In this document: piece after piece, positions 34,677-43,615 of the stretch
Numbering within the stretch: the stretch's first letter is position 1
Layout: every line of letters starts with the position of its first letter
Source: Idiomarina sp. MD25a
GTDB lineage: Bacteria; Pseudomonadota; Gammaproteobacteria; Enterobacterales; Alteromonadaceae
Direction of reading: 5' to 3'
Assembly: GCF_001870515.1 (NCBI RefSeq)
Contig: NZ_MDGT01000005.1
Coordinates: forward strand, 154,185-218,184
Length of the DNA: 64,000 bases
Made by a program: the position numbers and the translations under genes
The notes under the pieces: model-generated
Told to the model about the DNA's origin: nothing
Databases searched by the model: none
Seen by the model: the letters and a program-made list of their open reading frames with translations, nothing else

Positions 34677-36893
34677 TTAAAAACGATAGCCTACTGTCAG
34701 TGATACTGTGCGAGGATCACCGTAATACCCAGTGACGATGTTTTCACCGAAGGTAGAGCCAAAGTTATAGCCCGCTAGACGATATTCTTCGTCGAAGACA
34801 TTTTTGGCATGTAAGCCAACATTCCACTGACCACTGGTTGAGTACCAAACCAAGCTGGTATTAACCAAGCTATAGGCTTCTTCATCCAATGGTGAAGGGA
34901 CCTCAAAAATCTGTGTATCATCTCGATACGAGACCGAGGTCGACCACACCAATGAGCCGCTATCGAGGATAAATTCTTTATTGAAACCCAAGTTCGCAGT
35001 CAGTTTAGGCGTATTGGCGAATGACCAAGTGTCCGACACATCTTCAACTTGCCCCGTTTGCGGATTGAAGAAAGCAACCTCATCAAACTCGGCATCGATA
35101 TAGCCCAACGAGCCAGTAAAGTTTAGCGTTTCCGTAGCGGCCAAAGTTGCTTCCAGTTCAAAGCCCTGTACTGTCGAGTCTGCAGCATTGAGCACTTGTG
35201 ATGCCACGCCGCCGGTCTCCACGGCACGCTGAACGGTCACCTGCATATCTTGGTAATCGGAATAGAATACTGCGCCGTTCAAGCGTAAACGACTGTCGAA
35301 CCACTCGCTCTTAACACCGAATTCATAGGTGTCTACGATTTCAGGGTCATACGGATTGGCAGCATCAGGGTTAAGACTCACGTCTGCCCGCATATCAACA
35401 CCACCGGATTTAAAGCCATTACTATAACTGGCATACCACATCATCTCGGGGGTCATTTGATAGCTAACACTCGCGTGTGGTGAGAACTTACTCCAATCCT
35501 CTTTGGTGTTAAAGTCCGAGTTAATCACAATAGGGTCCGCTGAATAATCGCCCCTATCGAGGAACTTAACCCCAGCATACGTATAGCGGTATACGTCCGC
35601 ATCTTTCTCGTCACGCGTGTAGCGCCCACCGACTGTTACCGACCATTGGTCATCTAATTTGTAGCTTGCTTGGCCAAAAATCGCCTCGCTCGTCGTATCG
35701 ACACAGCCACCATTATCAATCGTCAAGTTCAATAAGCCTAACACCGTGCCAAAAACGCCACAGGCTGTGCCATCATAAAAATATAAACCACCGATAAAGT
35801 TTAAGCGGTCATCCGAATAGGTTAGCTGAAACTCTTGTGTCGTTTGGTCATCATCATAGTAAGCAGGTACTAACAGTACAGGGTTAACCGTTGAGTCAAA
35901 ATCGATGTTGGTATCGGTACTACCTTCACGATAAGCGGTGATCGACTTGAAGCCCCACTGCGCGTTGACATCCCAATCAACAGTCAACGAGTAGCCTTCG
36001 GTTTCAACCGAGTTATCGGTAGGCATCGCTGTATAGGAGTCGAATACGTCGTCGAGATAGGGTTCATCACTTAATAGTGATGGTAATAGTCGGTGTCCTC
36101 CACGTGCATTAGAATCGTCTTGAGTCCAATCCGCGGCAAATTTAACATCAACATCTTTGCTCGCCAGCCAGCGTGCATTGAACCGTCCTGTCATCAACTC
36201 TTTATTATAGTTATCCGCCCCCGTGTTAACGAACTCACCGTAACCATCGCGATTCAATGTTGCGAATGCACCACCAATATAGAAGTTGTTACTGAGTGCC
36301 GTTTGGCCTGCTACTTTTAAGTCGGTTTGGTTGTAAGTGCCGATGGTGCCCTTAACTTCAAACTCGTTATAGCCCGTTAAGTCGCGAGTGACATACTTCA
36401 TCGCACCACCAATGGTGTTCTTACCGTACAGCGTGCCTTGTGGTCCTCTTAACACCTCAACACGTTGTACATCAAGCACTTCAAGTACAGCCCCCTGTGG
36501 ACGCGCTACATAGACGTCATCAATGTAGATACCGACGCCGGGTTCAAAGCCCCACAATGGATCTTGTTGTCCAATACCGCGGATATAAGCTGTCAGCGTT
36601 GAGTTGGTTCCGCGACTGACCTGAAAGGTCGTATTGGGCATTTTGTACTGTAACTCAGTGATATCTTCGATGCCGTCTCGCTCGAGTTCTTGCTCACCAA
36701 AGGCACTGACTGCTACCGGCACTTCTTGCAAACTTTCGTTAGTCCGACGAGCAGTAACTTCAATACGTTCAAGTTTATCGGATGCCTGTTGTTCGTCTTG
36801 TTCGGCGTTGTCCTGCGCCCACACCGATGCGCTGCTCAGCGCACCTGTCATCGCTAGCGTTAACAGCGAAAGTTTAAATCCTTTGTTGTTCAT
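34677..36893 (-). CDS. TonB-dependent outer-membrane receptor
   Basis: Outer-membrane beta-barrel with plug, 738 residues from the ATG at 36891-36893. That start has AGGGGA upstream and gives a proper signal peptide (KGFKLSLLTLAMTGALSSASVWA); an in-frame ATG 23 codons upstream would add a non-signal extension. The TonB box is likely in ERIEVTARR. The plug shows VPVAVSAFGEQELE, IRGIGQQDPLWG and VEVLRGPQGTLYGKNTIGGA (shortened: LRGPQGTLYGKNTIGGA). The barrel ends in VSLTVGYRF with terminal Phe. The family resembles receptors for organic molecules rather than siderophores, and no Fur site was seen. It is divergent from the gntP-ligase-hydrolase operon. Confidence 0.92.
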   Translation of the reverse strand: MNNKGFKLSLLTLAMTGALSSASVWAQDNAEQDEQQASDKLERIEVTARRTNESLQEVPVAVSAFGEQELERDGIEDITELQYKMPNTTFQVSRGTNSTLTAYIRGIGQQDPLWGFEPGVGIYIDDVYVARPQGAVLEVLDVQRVEVLRGPQGTLYGKNTIGGAMKYVTRDLTGYNEFEVKGTIGTYNQTDLKVAGQTALSNNFYIGGAFATLNRDGYGEFVNTGADNYNKELMTGRFNARWLASKDVDVKFAADWTQDDSNARGGHRLLPSLLSDEPYLDDVFDSYTAMPTDNSVETEGYSLTVDWDVNAQWGFKSITAYREGSTDTNIDFDSTVNPVLLVPAYYDDDQTTQEFQLTYSDDRLNFIGGLYFYDGTACGVFGTVLGLLNLTIDNGGCVDTTSEAIFGQASYKLDDQWSVTVGGRYTRDEKDADVYRYTYAGVKFLDRGDYSADPIVINSDFNTKEDWSKFSPHASVSYQMTPEMMWYASYSNGFKSGGVDMRADVSLNPDAANPYDPEIVDTYEFGVKSEWFDSRLRLNGAVFYSDYQDMQVTVQRAVETGGVASQVLNAADSTVQGFELEATLAATETLNFTGSLGYIDAEFDEVAFFNPQTGQVEDVSDTWSFANTPKLTANLGFNKEFILDSGSLVWSTSVSYRDDTQIFEVPSPLDEEAYSLVNTSLVWYSTSGQWNVGLHAKNVFDEEYRLAGYNFGSTFGENIVTGYYGDPRTVSLTVGYRF

Positions 36894-37007
36894 GGTGTTT
36901 CCCCTGACATTTATTGTCATTGTTATTGCAATTATTGGCTGTGCATCACGCACCAGAATCATGGCTGTTAAATAACCTAGCGCAAAATGTTAAAAAAGTG
37001 ATCTGTA

Positions 37008-37021
37008 CCATAGTACTATGG
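37008..37021. promoter_or_regulatory. 14-bp perfect palindrome, candidate regulator site
   Basis: CCATAGTACTATGG is its own reverse complement. It lies in the 209-bp gap between the divergent TonB receptor (start 36893) and gntP-like gene (start 37103), about 81-114 bases from both starts. The position and symmetry suit a dimeric activator such as the nearby LuxR-type regulator (inference). Confidence 0.55.
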
Positions 37022-37102
37022 GTTAACTCCACGCGTTCACGCACAATAGAGCCATGCAACGACCAGAACATGGCCCGTTATTAACTCGTTGCGAGGTATT
37101 TC

Positions 37103-38398
37103 ATGTTAAGTATGATTGGATTAGTGGGCGGTTTACTGCTGCTCATTGTACTCACGTTAAGAGGAATGAACCTCTTTATCAGTGCACCGCTGTGTGCGGT
37201 TGTCGTCGCTTTGTGTAGCGGTATCCCGTTATTCACTGGCGATGTCAACTTTGTCGCCGCCTATATGGATGGATTTGCCGGCTTTGTCGCAGCTTGGTTC
37301 TTTATGTTCCTACTCGGCTCCATGTTCGGTAAATTCATGGAAGATACCGGCGCAGCAGACAGCGTGGCTAAATGGATTATCGACCGACTGGGTAAAAAAC
37401 AAGCCGTATTAGCCGTCGTATTAGCGTGCGCTATTTTGACTTACGGTGGTGTGAGCGTGTTTGTGGTCGCTTTTTCAGTCTACCCTATGGCTCTCAGTCT
37501 ATTTAAAGACGCTAATTTGCCACGTCGCTTTATTCCTGCCGCACTGTCGTTTGGTTCAGTTACCTTTACCATGACCTCGGCGGGTTCACCCGAAATTCAA
37601 AACTGGATCCCGATTAAATATTTAGGCACCTCACCCTATGCGGCTTGGGAAGTCAGTTTAGTCGTCGCTGTTTTTATGGCGGTATTCGGCTATTGGTGGC
37701 TAACCAAGATTATCAATCGCGCCGTCGCGCGTGGCGAACAGTTTGAAGCACAAGAACACGATCCGATATTGCTTGAGCGCGACTTACCCAATCCTTTGGC
37801 AAGTTTAGTACCGCTTCTGGTCGTACTGGGACTCTCGTTTTCATTTCACGAGCAACTCGCTCAAAATGCGCTAATTGTCGCGCTACTCGGTGGCGTAATT
37901 GCTATTGCGATTATCAACTATAATTACTTCCACAAGCCTCAGCTGGCGATTTCAGACGCGACAACCGGGGCGCTTGTCGCTATTGGCAATACGGCAGCCG
38001 TGGTTGGATTTGGTAGTATCGCTAAAATAACGCCCGCATTTGATACCGCCGTTAATGCCATGACCAGTCTTCCCGGCAACGAGCTGGTCGGTGCTGCCGT
38101 TGCTGTCAGTGTGATAGCGGGTCTGACCGGATCAGCTTCTGGAGGACAAGCGATTGCGTTACCAGAGGTAGGCCCGCATTACATGGATGCAGGCGTTAAT
38201 CCAGAACAACTTCACCGGATTGTATCCATTTCGTCAGGTGCACTCGATTCGTTGCCCCACAATGGTTATGTGGTCACAACTATTCGTGCCATCTGTAAAC
38301 AAAGTCATAAAGATGCATACCCGGCAGTGGCTGCTGTCACCGTCGCCGTACCGCTGATCGGACTCAGCTTAGCTATCGCACTCTTCATGTTGTTCTAA
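37103..38398 (+). CDS. GntP-family organic acid:proton symporter
   Basis: Inner-membrane permease of 431 residues with 10-12 predicted helices, including the family's MFLLGSMFGKFMEDTGAADSVAKWI (shortened: FLLGSMFGKFMEDTGAA), YGGVSVFVVAFSVYPMA, GLTGSASGGQAIALPEVGP and SSGALDSLPHNGYVVTT. GntP transporters take up gluconate, other sugar acids or hydroxybutyrate. The DSLPHNG motif resembles 3-hydroxybutyrate-type and related members (inference from memory). GCGAGG precedes the ATG. The ligase gene follows by 16 bases. Confidence 0.88.
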   Translation: MLSMIGLVGGLLLLIVLTLRGMNLFISAPLCAVVVALCSGIPLFTGDVNFVAAYMDGFAGFVAAWFFMFLLGSMFGKFMEDTGAADSVAKWIIDRLGKKQAVLAVVLACAILTYGGVSVFVVAFSVYPMALSLFKDANLPRRFIPAALSFGSVTFTMTSAGSPEIQNWIPIKYLGTSPYAAWEVSLVVAVFMAVFGYWWLTKIINRAVARGEQFEAQEHDPILLERDLPNPLASLVPLLVVLGLSFSFHEQLAQNALIVALLGGVIAIAIINYNYFHKPQLAISDATTGALVAIGNTAAVVGFGSIAKITPAFDTAVNAMTSLPGNELVGAAVAVSVIAGLTGSASGGQAIALPEVGPHYMDAGVNPEQLHRIVSISSGALDSLPHNGYVVTTIRAICKQSHKDAYPAVAAVTVAVPLIGLSLAIALFMLF

Positions 38399-38414
38399 TT
38401 GAGAGGCTAAAACG

Positions 38415-40058
38415 ATGTTAACTACAGTACTTCCTGGCAATATGATGCAGCGACCGTTACAAATTATTGATATCTTGCGCTACGCAGCAACCCGTTACCC
38501 ACATCAAGAAATCGTCACACGTCGTCTCGAAGGCGATCGGCATCGCTATGATTATCAAGCGTGTTATCAACGCACTTGCCAATTAGCACATGGACTCAAC
38601 CAATTAGGTATTCAGCCAGGGGAACGCGTCGCTAGCCTCGCATGGAATACCTATCGTCATATGGAGTTATACTACGCGGTCAGTGGTATTGGCGCGGTGA
38701 TGCACACGGTCAACCCGCGCTTATTTGAGGAACAAATCGCTTGGATCTTAAACCATGCCGAGAGCACCTGGGTCTTTGTTGATATATCCTTCTTAGCGAT
38801 ACTTGAGCAAATAGCGCCTGAACTCAAGCATGTAAAAGGGTTTATTGTGATGGTCGATGAAGACCAAATGCCCGACCCTAAGCTCGATAACCTTTATAAT
38901 TATGAAACGTTGATTGCCTCTAATGCGCCAGCGTATGATTGGCCAGATATAGATGAGCAGAGTGCAGCTCTGTTGTGTTATACATCAGGTACCACGGGGC
39001 ATCCGAAAGGCGTACTCGCTTCCCATCGCGCTATGGTGCTACATGCACAAGCAACAATGGGGAAGGATATGCTTGCACTTGATGAAGACACTGTCTTAAT
39101 GCCGATGGTGACCATGTATCACGTCGCTGCATGGGGTGCGCCTTACGCGGCCCCCCTTGCGGGAAGTAAATTAGTGTTCAGTGGCGACGGCACATCAGGC
39201 GAAGTGATGAGCGAGCTTATAAGGCAAGAACAAGTCAGCGTCGGCTTGGGTGTGCCGACTATTTGGCTCACTCTGCACAATCATTTATCAGAATCAAAGC
39301 AGTCGATATCCACCTTAAAACGTGTTTGTGTCGGTGGCGCGGCCTCTCCGCTAGGGCTCGTTAAAACCTACGATCAAGTTTATAACGTTTACTGGCAGCC
39401 GATTTGGGGCATGACAGAAACAGGACCATTGGTGTACTCAGCCCCGCCAACTCGCGACATATTGACGCGTAGCAAGGAAGAACAATATCGGATTCAGACC
39501 ACTGCGGGTCGTCCGGTATTTGGTTCTGAAGCGCGTATCGTCGATTTAGATAACAACCCTCTCCCCCATGATGGTGAAACACGCGGCGAGTTGCAGGTAC
39601 GAGGCCATTGGATTGCCAGCCAGTACTTTCGCAACGACGATCTGACAAGCTTCCCCGACGGTTGGTTAGCGACTGGCGATATTGCCGTAATTGATCCAGA
39701 GGGCTTTATGAAAGTCGTTGACCGCAAGAAGGATGTCATTAAAAGCGGCGGTGAATGGATAAGCTCGCTTGATATCGAAAATATTGCCAGCCAACACCCC
39801 GCAGTGAATGAAGCCTGTGTTATTGGTGTTAAACACCCTAAGTGGGATGAACGCCCATTGCTACTTATCGTGCCTAATGCGGGTAAAACAATTGATGAAA
39901 CAGAAATCAAAGACTTCTTAACCGGGAGAATCGCACGTTGGTGGATGCCTGACGCTATTCTGTTCGTCGAACAGTTACCGCACACCGGCACGGGTAAACT
40001 CCTCAAAACTGACCTTAGAACACAGTATCAAAATTTCTTACTGGAGAACGCATCATGA
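38415..40058 (+). CDS. Acyl-CoA ligase (AMP-forming)
   Basis: Activates a carboxylic acid to its CoA thioester through an acyl-adenylate. The 547-residue protein of the ANL superfamily has the P-loop motif LLCYTSGTTGHPKGV (about 188-202), GMTETGP (about 332), ATGDIAV, the hinge VDRKKDVIKSGGEWIS and the catalytic C-terminal lysine in PHTGTGKLLKT. The overall pattern is that of medium/long-chain fatty acyl-CoA synthetases of the AlkK/FadD type rather than Acs. ATG at 38415 is close behind gntP. Its last 4 bases overlap the hydrolase gene (ATGA). The natural substrate is presumably the acid brought in by the permease. Confidence 0.9.
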   Translation: MLTTVLPGNMMQRPLQIIDILRYAATRYPHQEIVTRRLEGDRHRYDYQACYQRTCQLAHGLNQLGIQPGERVASLAWNTYRHMELYYAVSGIGAVMHTVNPRLFEEQIAWILNHAESTWVFVDISFLAILEQIAPELKHVKGFIVMVDEDQMPDPKLDNLYNYETLIASNAPAYDWPDIDEQSAALLCYTSGTTGHPKGVLASHRAMVLHAQATMGKDMLALDEDTVLMPMVTMYHVAAWGAPYAAPLAGSKLVFSGDGTSGEVMSELIRQEQVSVGLGVPTIWLTLHNHLSESKQSISTLKRVCVGGAASPLGLVKTYDQVYNVYWQPIWGMTETGPLVYSAPPTRDILTRSKEEQYRIQTTAGRPVFGSEARIVDLDNNPLPHDGETRGELQVRGHWIASQYFRNDDLTSFPDGWLATGDIAVIDPEGFMKVVDRKKDVIKSGGEWISSLDIENIASQHPAVNEACVIGVKHPKWDERPLLLIVPNAGKTIDETEIKDFLTGRIARWWMPDAILFVEQLPHTGTGKLLKTDLRTQYQNFLLENAS

Positions 40059-41242
40059 GTACACTAAAAACTACCAAGCTGAGCCTCGTTGCGCTCTTTG
40101 GTTTGTTTATTTCAATCACGCAGGCGCAAGAACCGCTGCTCGTAGAGAAACAAAGCTTTCAAATGGACAACTACACCACGGTGGGAGGAGAAACCATCAA
40201 GGATGTCACTGTCGGGTGGGAGGCTTACGGTGAGCTTAATGAAGCCAAAGATAACGTAATTCTTATTACTCACTTCTTTTCTGGCAACAGCCATGCGGCG
40301 GGAAAATATACGCCCAATGACCCACAAGCGGGCTACTGGGATGCCATTATTGGCCCAGGCAAAGCAATCGATACCAATAAGTTTTATGTCGTGAGTGTCG
40401 ACTCCTTAGTTAACGCTTATCCAAATCTACCGAGTGTCATCACCACTGGGCCGGCAAGTATCAACCCGGATACAGGGAAGCCCTACGGTCTTGATTTTCC
40501 TGTGGTCACTATTCGCGACTTCGTCAACGTGCAAAAAGCATTGCTTGAGTCAAAGGGAATTAACAAACTCCACGCTGTGGTAGGTGCATCCATGGGCTCA
40601 CTGCAAGCTATCGAATGGGCATCCGCCTATCCAAACTGGGTCGATCGAATGGTTTCGGTCATCGGCACCGCAAAAATGGATGCGTGGACCATCGCCGGTC
40701 TCGAAATGTGGTCACAAGCTATAAAGCTAGACCCGAACTGGCGTGGCGGTGATTATTACGACCATGACGCTCCACTTGATGGCGTCACTATGGCGCAGGC
40801 GATGATTACCCATGGCGCTATGCACCCCGAAATCTTCAATCAAAGTGCACCTCAGCAACCGACGTTGCCAACGGATGGACTTAAAACGGTAAACAATCAA
40901 CTACCAGCGGCAAAGTGGTTATTCGACAGCAGCCGGGCGCGCGCACCACTGGCTGATGCCAACCATATTCTTTATTTAGTAAGGGCTAATCAGCTCTTTA
41001 TCGCAGGCCACAAAGACACCTTAGAACAGGGGTTAGCTAATGTAACAGCGAAGTCGCTATTCTTGCCATCGAGTAATGACTTATTGCTCATGCCGTACAT
41101 GGCTGAGCATGCCAATGCGATATTAAACGAGCTGGGTAAAGAATCCGAGTTAGAGTACATCGAGGGGCCGTGGGGCCACCTCAATGGGCTTTTCTCGATT
41201 CAATCAAAAGCCGCTAAGTTAGCGCAGTTTTTGAACCAATAA
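40055..41242 (+). CDS. Exported MetX-like alpha/beta hydrolase
   Basis: Homoserine-acetyltransferase-like alpha/beta hydrolase of 395 residues with a Sec signal peptide (TTKLSLVALFGLFISITQAQ). The nucleophile is Ser179 in VVGASMGSLQAIEWA. The oxyanion region is ILITHFFSGNSHAAG, and a candidate acid/base pair lies in LFLPSSNDLLLMP and GPWGHLNG. True MetX is cytoplasmic, so an exported member is more likely an esterase or deacylase than a methionine enzyme. Position in the operon suggests release of an acid in the periplasm for the GntP permease and CoA ligase (inference). It ends 2 bases before the convergent AsmA-like gene. Confidence 0.8.
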   Translation: MSTLKTTKLSLVALFGLFISITQAQEPLLVEKQSFQMDNYTTVGGETIKDVTVGWEAYGELNEAKDNVILITHFFSGNSHAAGKYTPNDPQAGYWDAIIGPGKAIDTNKFYVVSVDSLVNAYPNLPSVITTGPASINPDTGKPYGLDFPVVTIRDFVNVQKALLESKGINKLHAVVGASMGSLQAIEWASAYPNWVDRMVSVIGTAKMDAWTIAGLEMWSQAIKLDPNWRGGDYYDHDAPLDGVTMAQAMITHGAMHPEIFNQSAPQQPTLPTDGLKTVNNQLPAAKWLFDSSRARAPLADANHILYLVRANQLFIAGHKDTLEQGLANVTAKSLFLPSSNDLLLMPYMAEHANAILNELGKESELEYIEGPWGHLNGLFSIQSKAAKLAQFLNQ

Positions 41243-41244
41243 CG

Positions 41245-42996
41245 TTAGGAGCCGCCGAAAAGGCGGCCCTTCAATTTATCTTTTAACGAGTCCTCAATTT
41301 TAGACTTAAGCAGCTCCTCAAGTTGTTTATCTAAACTATCAGACTGCCCTTGCCAGTCACCGAGCTGACTCAGAAATGCCTCTTCACCGCCCATTTGCTC
41401 GTTCACTTTTGCCATCAAGTCTTGCTTAATCGACTGCAGTTTTTCTGAAGCCTCGCCGAGTGCCGCTTGCGAGAGCATTTGTCCAAGCTGATCGTCTAAA
41501 TCGGAATTCAACGAAAGACTCGGACTCACGATACTCCCACCCACGTCAGTATTCACATCAAGACGATTAAGTTGGCCCAAGGCGTTAGCAATCGCTTTGG
41601 TAATTTTACTGGTCCCTGACGCATCGACTTTTAAATCAAGTAATTTAACCAGTGCTGAACCGTCGAGTTCATTTCCTTTCACCCGCACTGAGCCGTCGCT
41701 ATCTAGCACCGAAGAAATGAGTGATGCCGCTATCTCACTGTTATTAACTAGGCCGATATTACTCAACTGTGCACCTTTTAACTGCCACTGCTGTTTTGCG
41801 TCAATCCCACTTGGCAACAGCGCTAGCTCACCATTCAAGTTAAATGAGCGCCACAGTGATGCATTATCTGCACGGGCTTGGTAAGTCGTAGACTGACCCA
41901 ATAAGTCATGCTGATAAGTAATATTTTCCCAGTTGACATCCACTTTGGTGCCTGCAATCAGAATCTCCGTGCGTGCCTTTTTGATTAATAATTCGGGCGC
42001 TGCATCCTGCTCGGCAAAACTGATGTTCTCGCCCATCCCACGAGCTTTTTCAATGGTTTGACTATCATCTGCCCGTGCAAGCATCGGTGCAATCTGCTCA
42101 TAGGCGAGTAACACATAATGACTCCATTTCTTGGCTTCCTCACCGAGCAATAAGCCTGTCACATTTTGAATACCCGTCTCATTGAGCTGGAAGAACGATC
42201 GAATACGGTCGATATCATTACCCGGCGCCGCTTTCACTTCGCTGAGCTGAGTCTTCACCGTTTCAATGCTTTGCTCGAGTTCTTCTTTAAATTGCGCAAC
42301 CGCTTCTTTATCTTGTCGAATTTGTTGTTTCAACTCATCGAGTTGCTTTTTACGCTCGGCAATATCACCGAGTCCTTCAACCTTGCCCGATGTCAGTTGT
42401 TCTATTTGCTGTTTATATTGTTCAATTTTTTCCTTTTTAGGCAACTGATCGCGAGCTTGCTTAAATTCAGTCTCTTGTTGCTTAACCTTTTGCTTAGCCG
42501 TCGCGATCACGTCCTCAGTCTGCAAACCGACTTGCGCGACAATCTCATCGGTCGAAGGCAGTTTAGCCTTAACTGACGACCAACCATCCGAAGCCCAACT
42601 TTTGACCTGGTCTTTATTAATAGATACATAGACCTCACCGGGTGACTCACGTTTTTGTGCCAAACGCACGCCGGTTACGTCGAGCTGTTCCATTAATACA
42701 CGACCAAGAATTAGCTCGCTCAAACTCACATCACCACTGATACGTTCAGCCTGCACACGGTTTAATTCTGGCTGATTAGGGTCAGTAATTTGCACCCCCG
42801 TCAACGTCAACCGGACAGGTGACCACTGGTGAGACACCTCCGCTACATTGACCTCAGCACCGTTCAAGCGTCCGAGCGTTTGTTCAAACGTAAATTTCAA
42901 AATGGTGTCTAAAAATAGCCAAGACAATAAAACCAGCGTGCCTACCACAACAAAAAACGCGCCGAGCCCAGGCCATCTAATGATACTCTTACTCAT
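41245..42996 (-). CDS. TIGR03545-family AsmA-like membrane protein
   Basis: Protein of 583 residues, role unknown. One N-terminal membrane helix (about 10-32) is followed by an AsmA/TamB-like beta repeat start (LTGVQITDPNQPELNRVQAER, then a SLSELILGRVLMEQLDVTGV block), a long charged coiled coil (about 150-260, KEKIEQYKQQIEQLTSGKVE in part), and a C-terminal AsmA-like part (KITKAIANALGQLNRLDVNT). The next gene upstream, 1 base away, is a TIGR03546 protein; the two families are known to occur as a pair. AsmA relatives move phospholipids between membranes, which suggests an envelope lipid role (inference). Confidence 0.85.
   Translation of the reverse strand: MSKSIIRWPGLGAFFVVVGTLVLLSWLFLDTILKFTFEQTLGRLNGAEVNVAEVSHQWSPVRLTLTGVQITDPNQPELNRVQAERISGDVSLSELILGRVLMEQLDVTGVRLAQKRESPGEVYVSINKDQVKSWASDGWSSVKAKLPSTDEIVAQVGLQTEDVIATAKQKVKQQETEFKQARDQLPKKEKIEQYKQQIEQLTSGKVEGLGDIAERKKQLDELKQQIRQDKEAVAQFKEELEQSIETVKTQLSEVKAAPGNDIDRIRSFFQLNETGIQNVTGLLLGEEAKKWSHYVLLAYEQIAPMLARADDSQTIEKARGMGENISFAEQDAAPELLIKKARTEILIAGTKVDVNWENITYQHDLLGQSTTYQARADNASLWRSFNLNGELALLPSGIDAKQQWQLKGAQLSNIGLVNNSEIAASLISSVLDSDGSVRVKGNELDGSALVKLLDLKVDASGTSKITKAIANALGQLNRLDVNTDVGGSIVSPSLSLNSDLDDQLGQMLSQAALGEASEKLQSIKQDLMAKVNEQMGGEEAFLSQLGDWQGQSDSLDKQLEELLKSKIEDSLKDKLKGRLFGGS
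41250..41266. terminator. Possible hairpin at convergent gene ends
   Basis: GCCGCC at 41250-41255 and GGCGGC at 41261-41266 with loop GAAAA. It lies 8 bases after the hydrolase stop and within the last codons of the convergent gene. The 6-bp stem lacks a strong T tract, so it is only tentative. Confidence 0.35.
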
Positions 42997-42997
42997 A

Positions 42998-43504
42998 TCA
43001 ACCTCTTAAATCCGAATATACTTGCCACAGCCGGCTTCCCTTGAGAACGCGCACGATTTTTAGCTTATTAAACGTTGCCTGAATCCGCTTGCGGTAATTA
43101 ATCACGATGTAGTAAGTCGTCCCCCAAACGATGGGACTGACAATGAGGCTGAAAATAAAGCTTCCCATCGTAATCGTGTGATAAAACAGCGAAACACGTC
43201 CAATGGCCGTCGCGTAAACAGCTTCATAAATTGCTTGCCAACTGTCGGCTCTGAGTATAGATTCGCCAAAACTGTGAAACATCGGATCGAGTAAATAGGC
43301 GAGCCCCGAAAACACAGCGAACGAGACCAAAAACAGTGATAAATTGACTCGGAAAATCAAGGCTGCAAGTAAGATAATTAAGTTATGAACACGCCACAGT
43401 GGCGTTAATCCTAGAAACATGCCCAGCACCACCGCAATGGCCAATGAGCGGGCGCTAGTTTCTGAGTTTAGCGCTTTCAATATTCGCGCTAATAACGTAA
43501 GCAT
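42998..43504 (-). CDS. TIGR03546-family DUF2062-like membrane protein
   Basis: Membrane protein of 168 residues with about four helices. It has a DUF2062-like core: AIAVVLGMFLGLTPLWRVHN, FRVNLSLFLVSFAVFSGLAY and LDPMFHSFGESIL, followed by a basic cytoplasmic tail (YRKRIQATFNKLKIVRVLKG). It immediately precedes the AsmA-like partner gene (1-base gap), so the two form an operon. The divergent gap 43505-43615 contains promoters for this pair and for the RimK-like gene. Confidence 0.85.
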   Translation of the reverse strand: MLTLLARILKALNSETSARSLAIAVVLGMFLGLTPLWRVHNLIILLAALIFRVNLSLFLVSFAVFSGLAYLLDPMFHSFGESILRADSWQAIYEAVYATAIGRVSLFYHTITMGSFIFSLIVSPIVWGTTYYIVINYRKRIQATFNKLKIVRVLKGSRLWQVYSDLRG

Positions 43505-43615
43505 GGCGACATCCTTTTGAATTATTTTTAACTAATATAGTGTTTGATTCGTGCCTAAAGCAAATAACCTGTTATGTTTTTATAAAAGCTTTTCATTAAA
43601 GAGATATACCCACTC

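Noticed and set aside
39494..40006. Long open frame (170 codons) on the minus strand inside the acyl-CoA ligase gene
   Set aside because: It is antisense to a well-conserved ligase and has a low-complexity composition typical of shadow frames.
40055..41242. Methionine biosynthesis MetX
   Set aside because: The fold fits MetX, but the signal peptide and the operon with a permease and CoA ligase do not fit cytoplasmic methionine synthesis.
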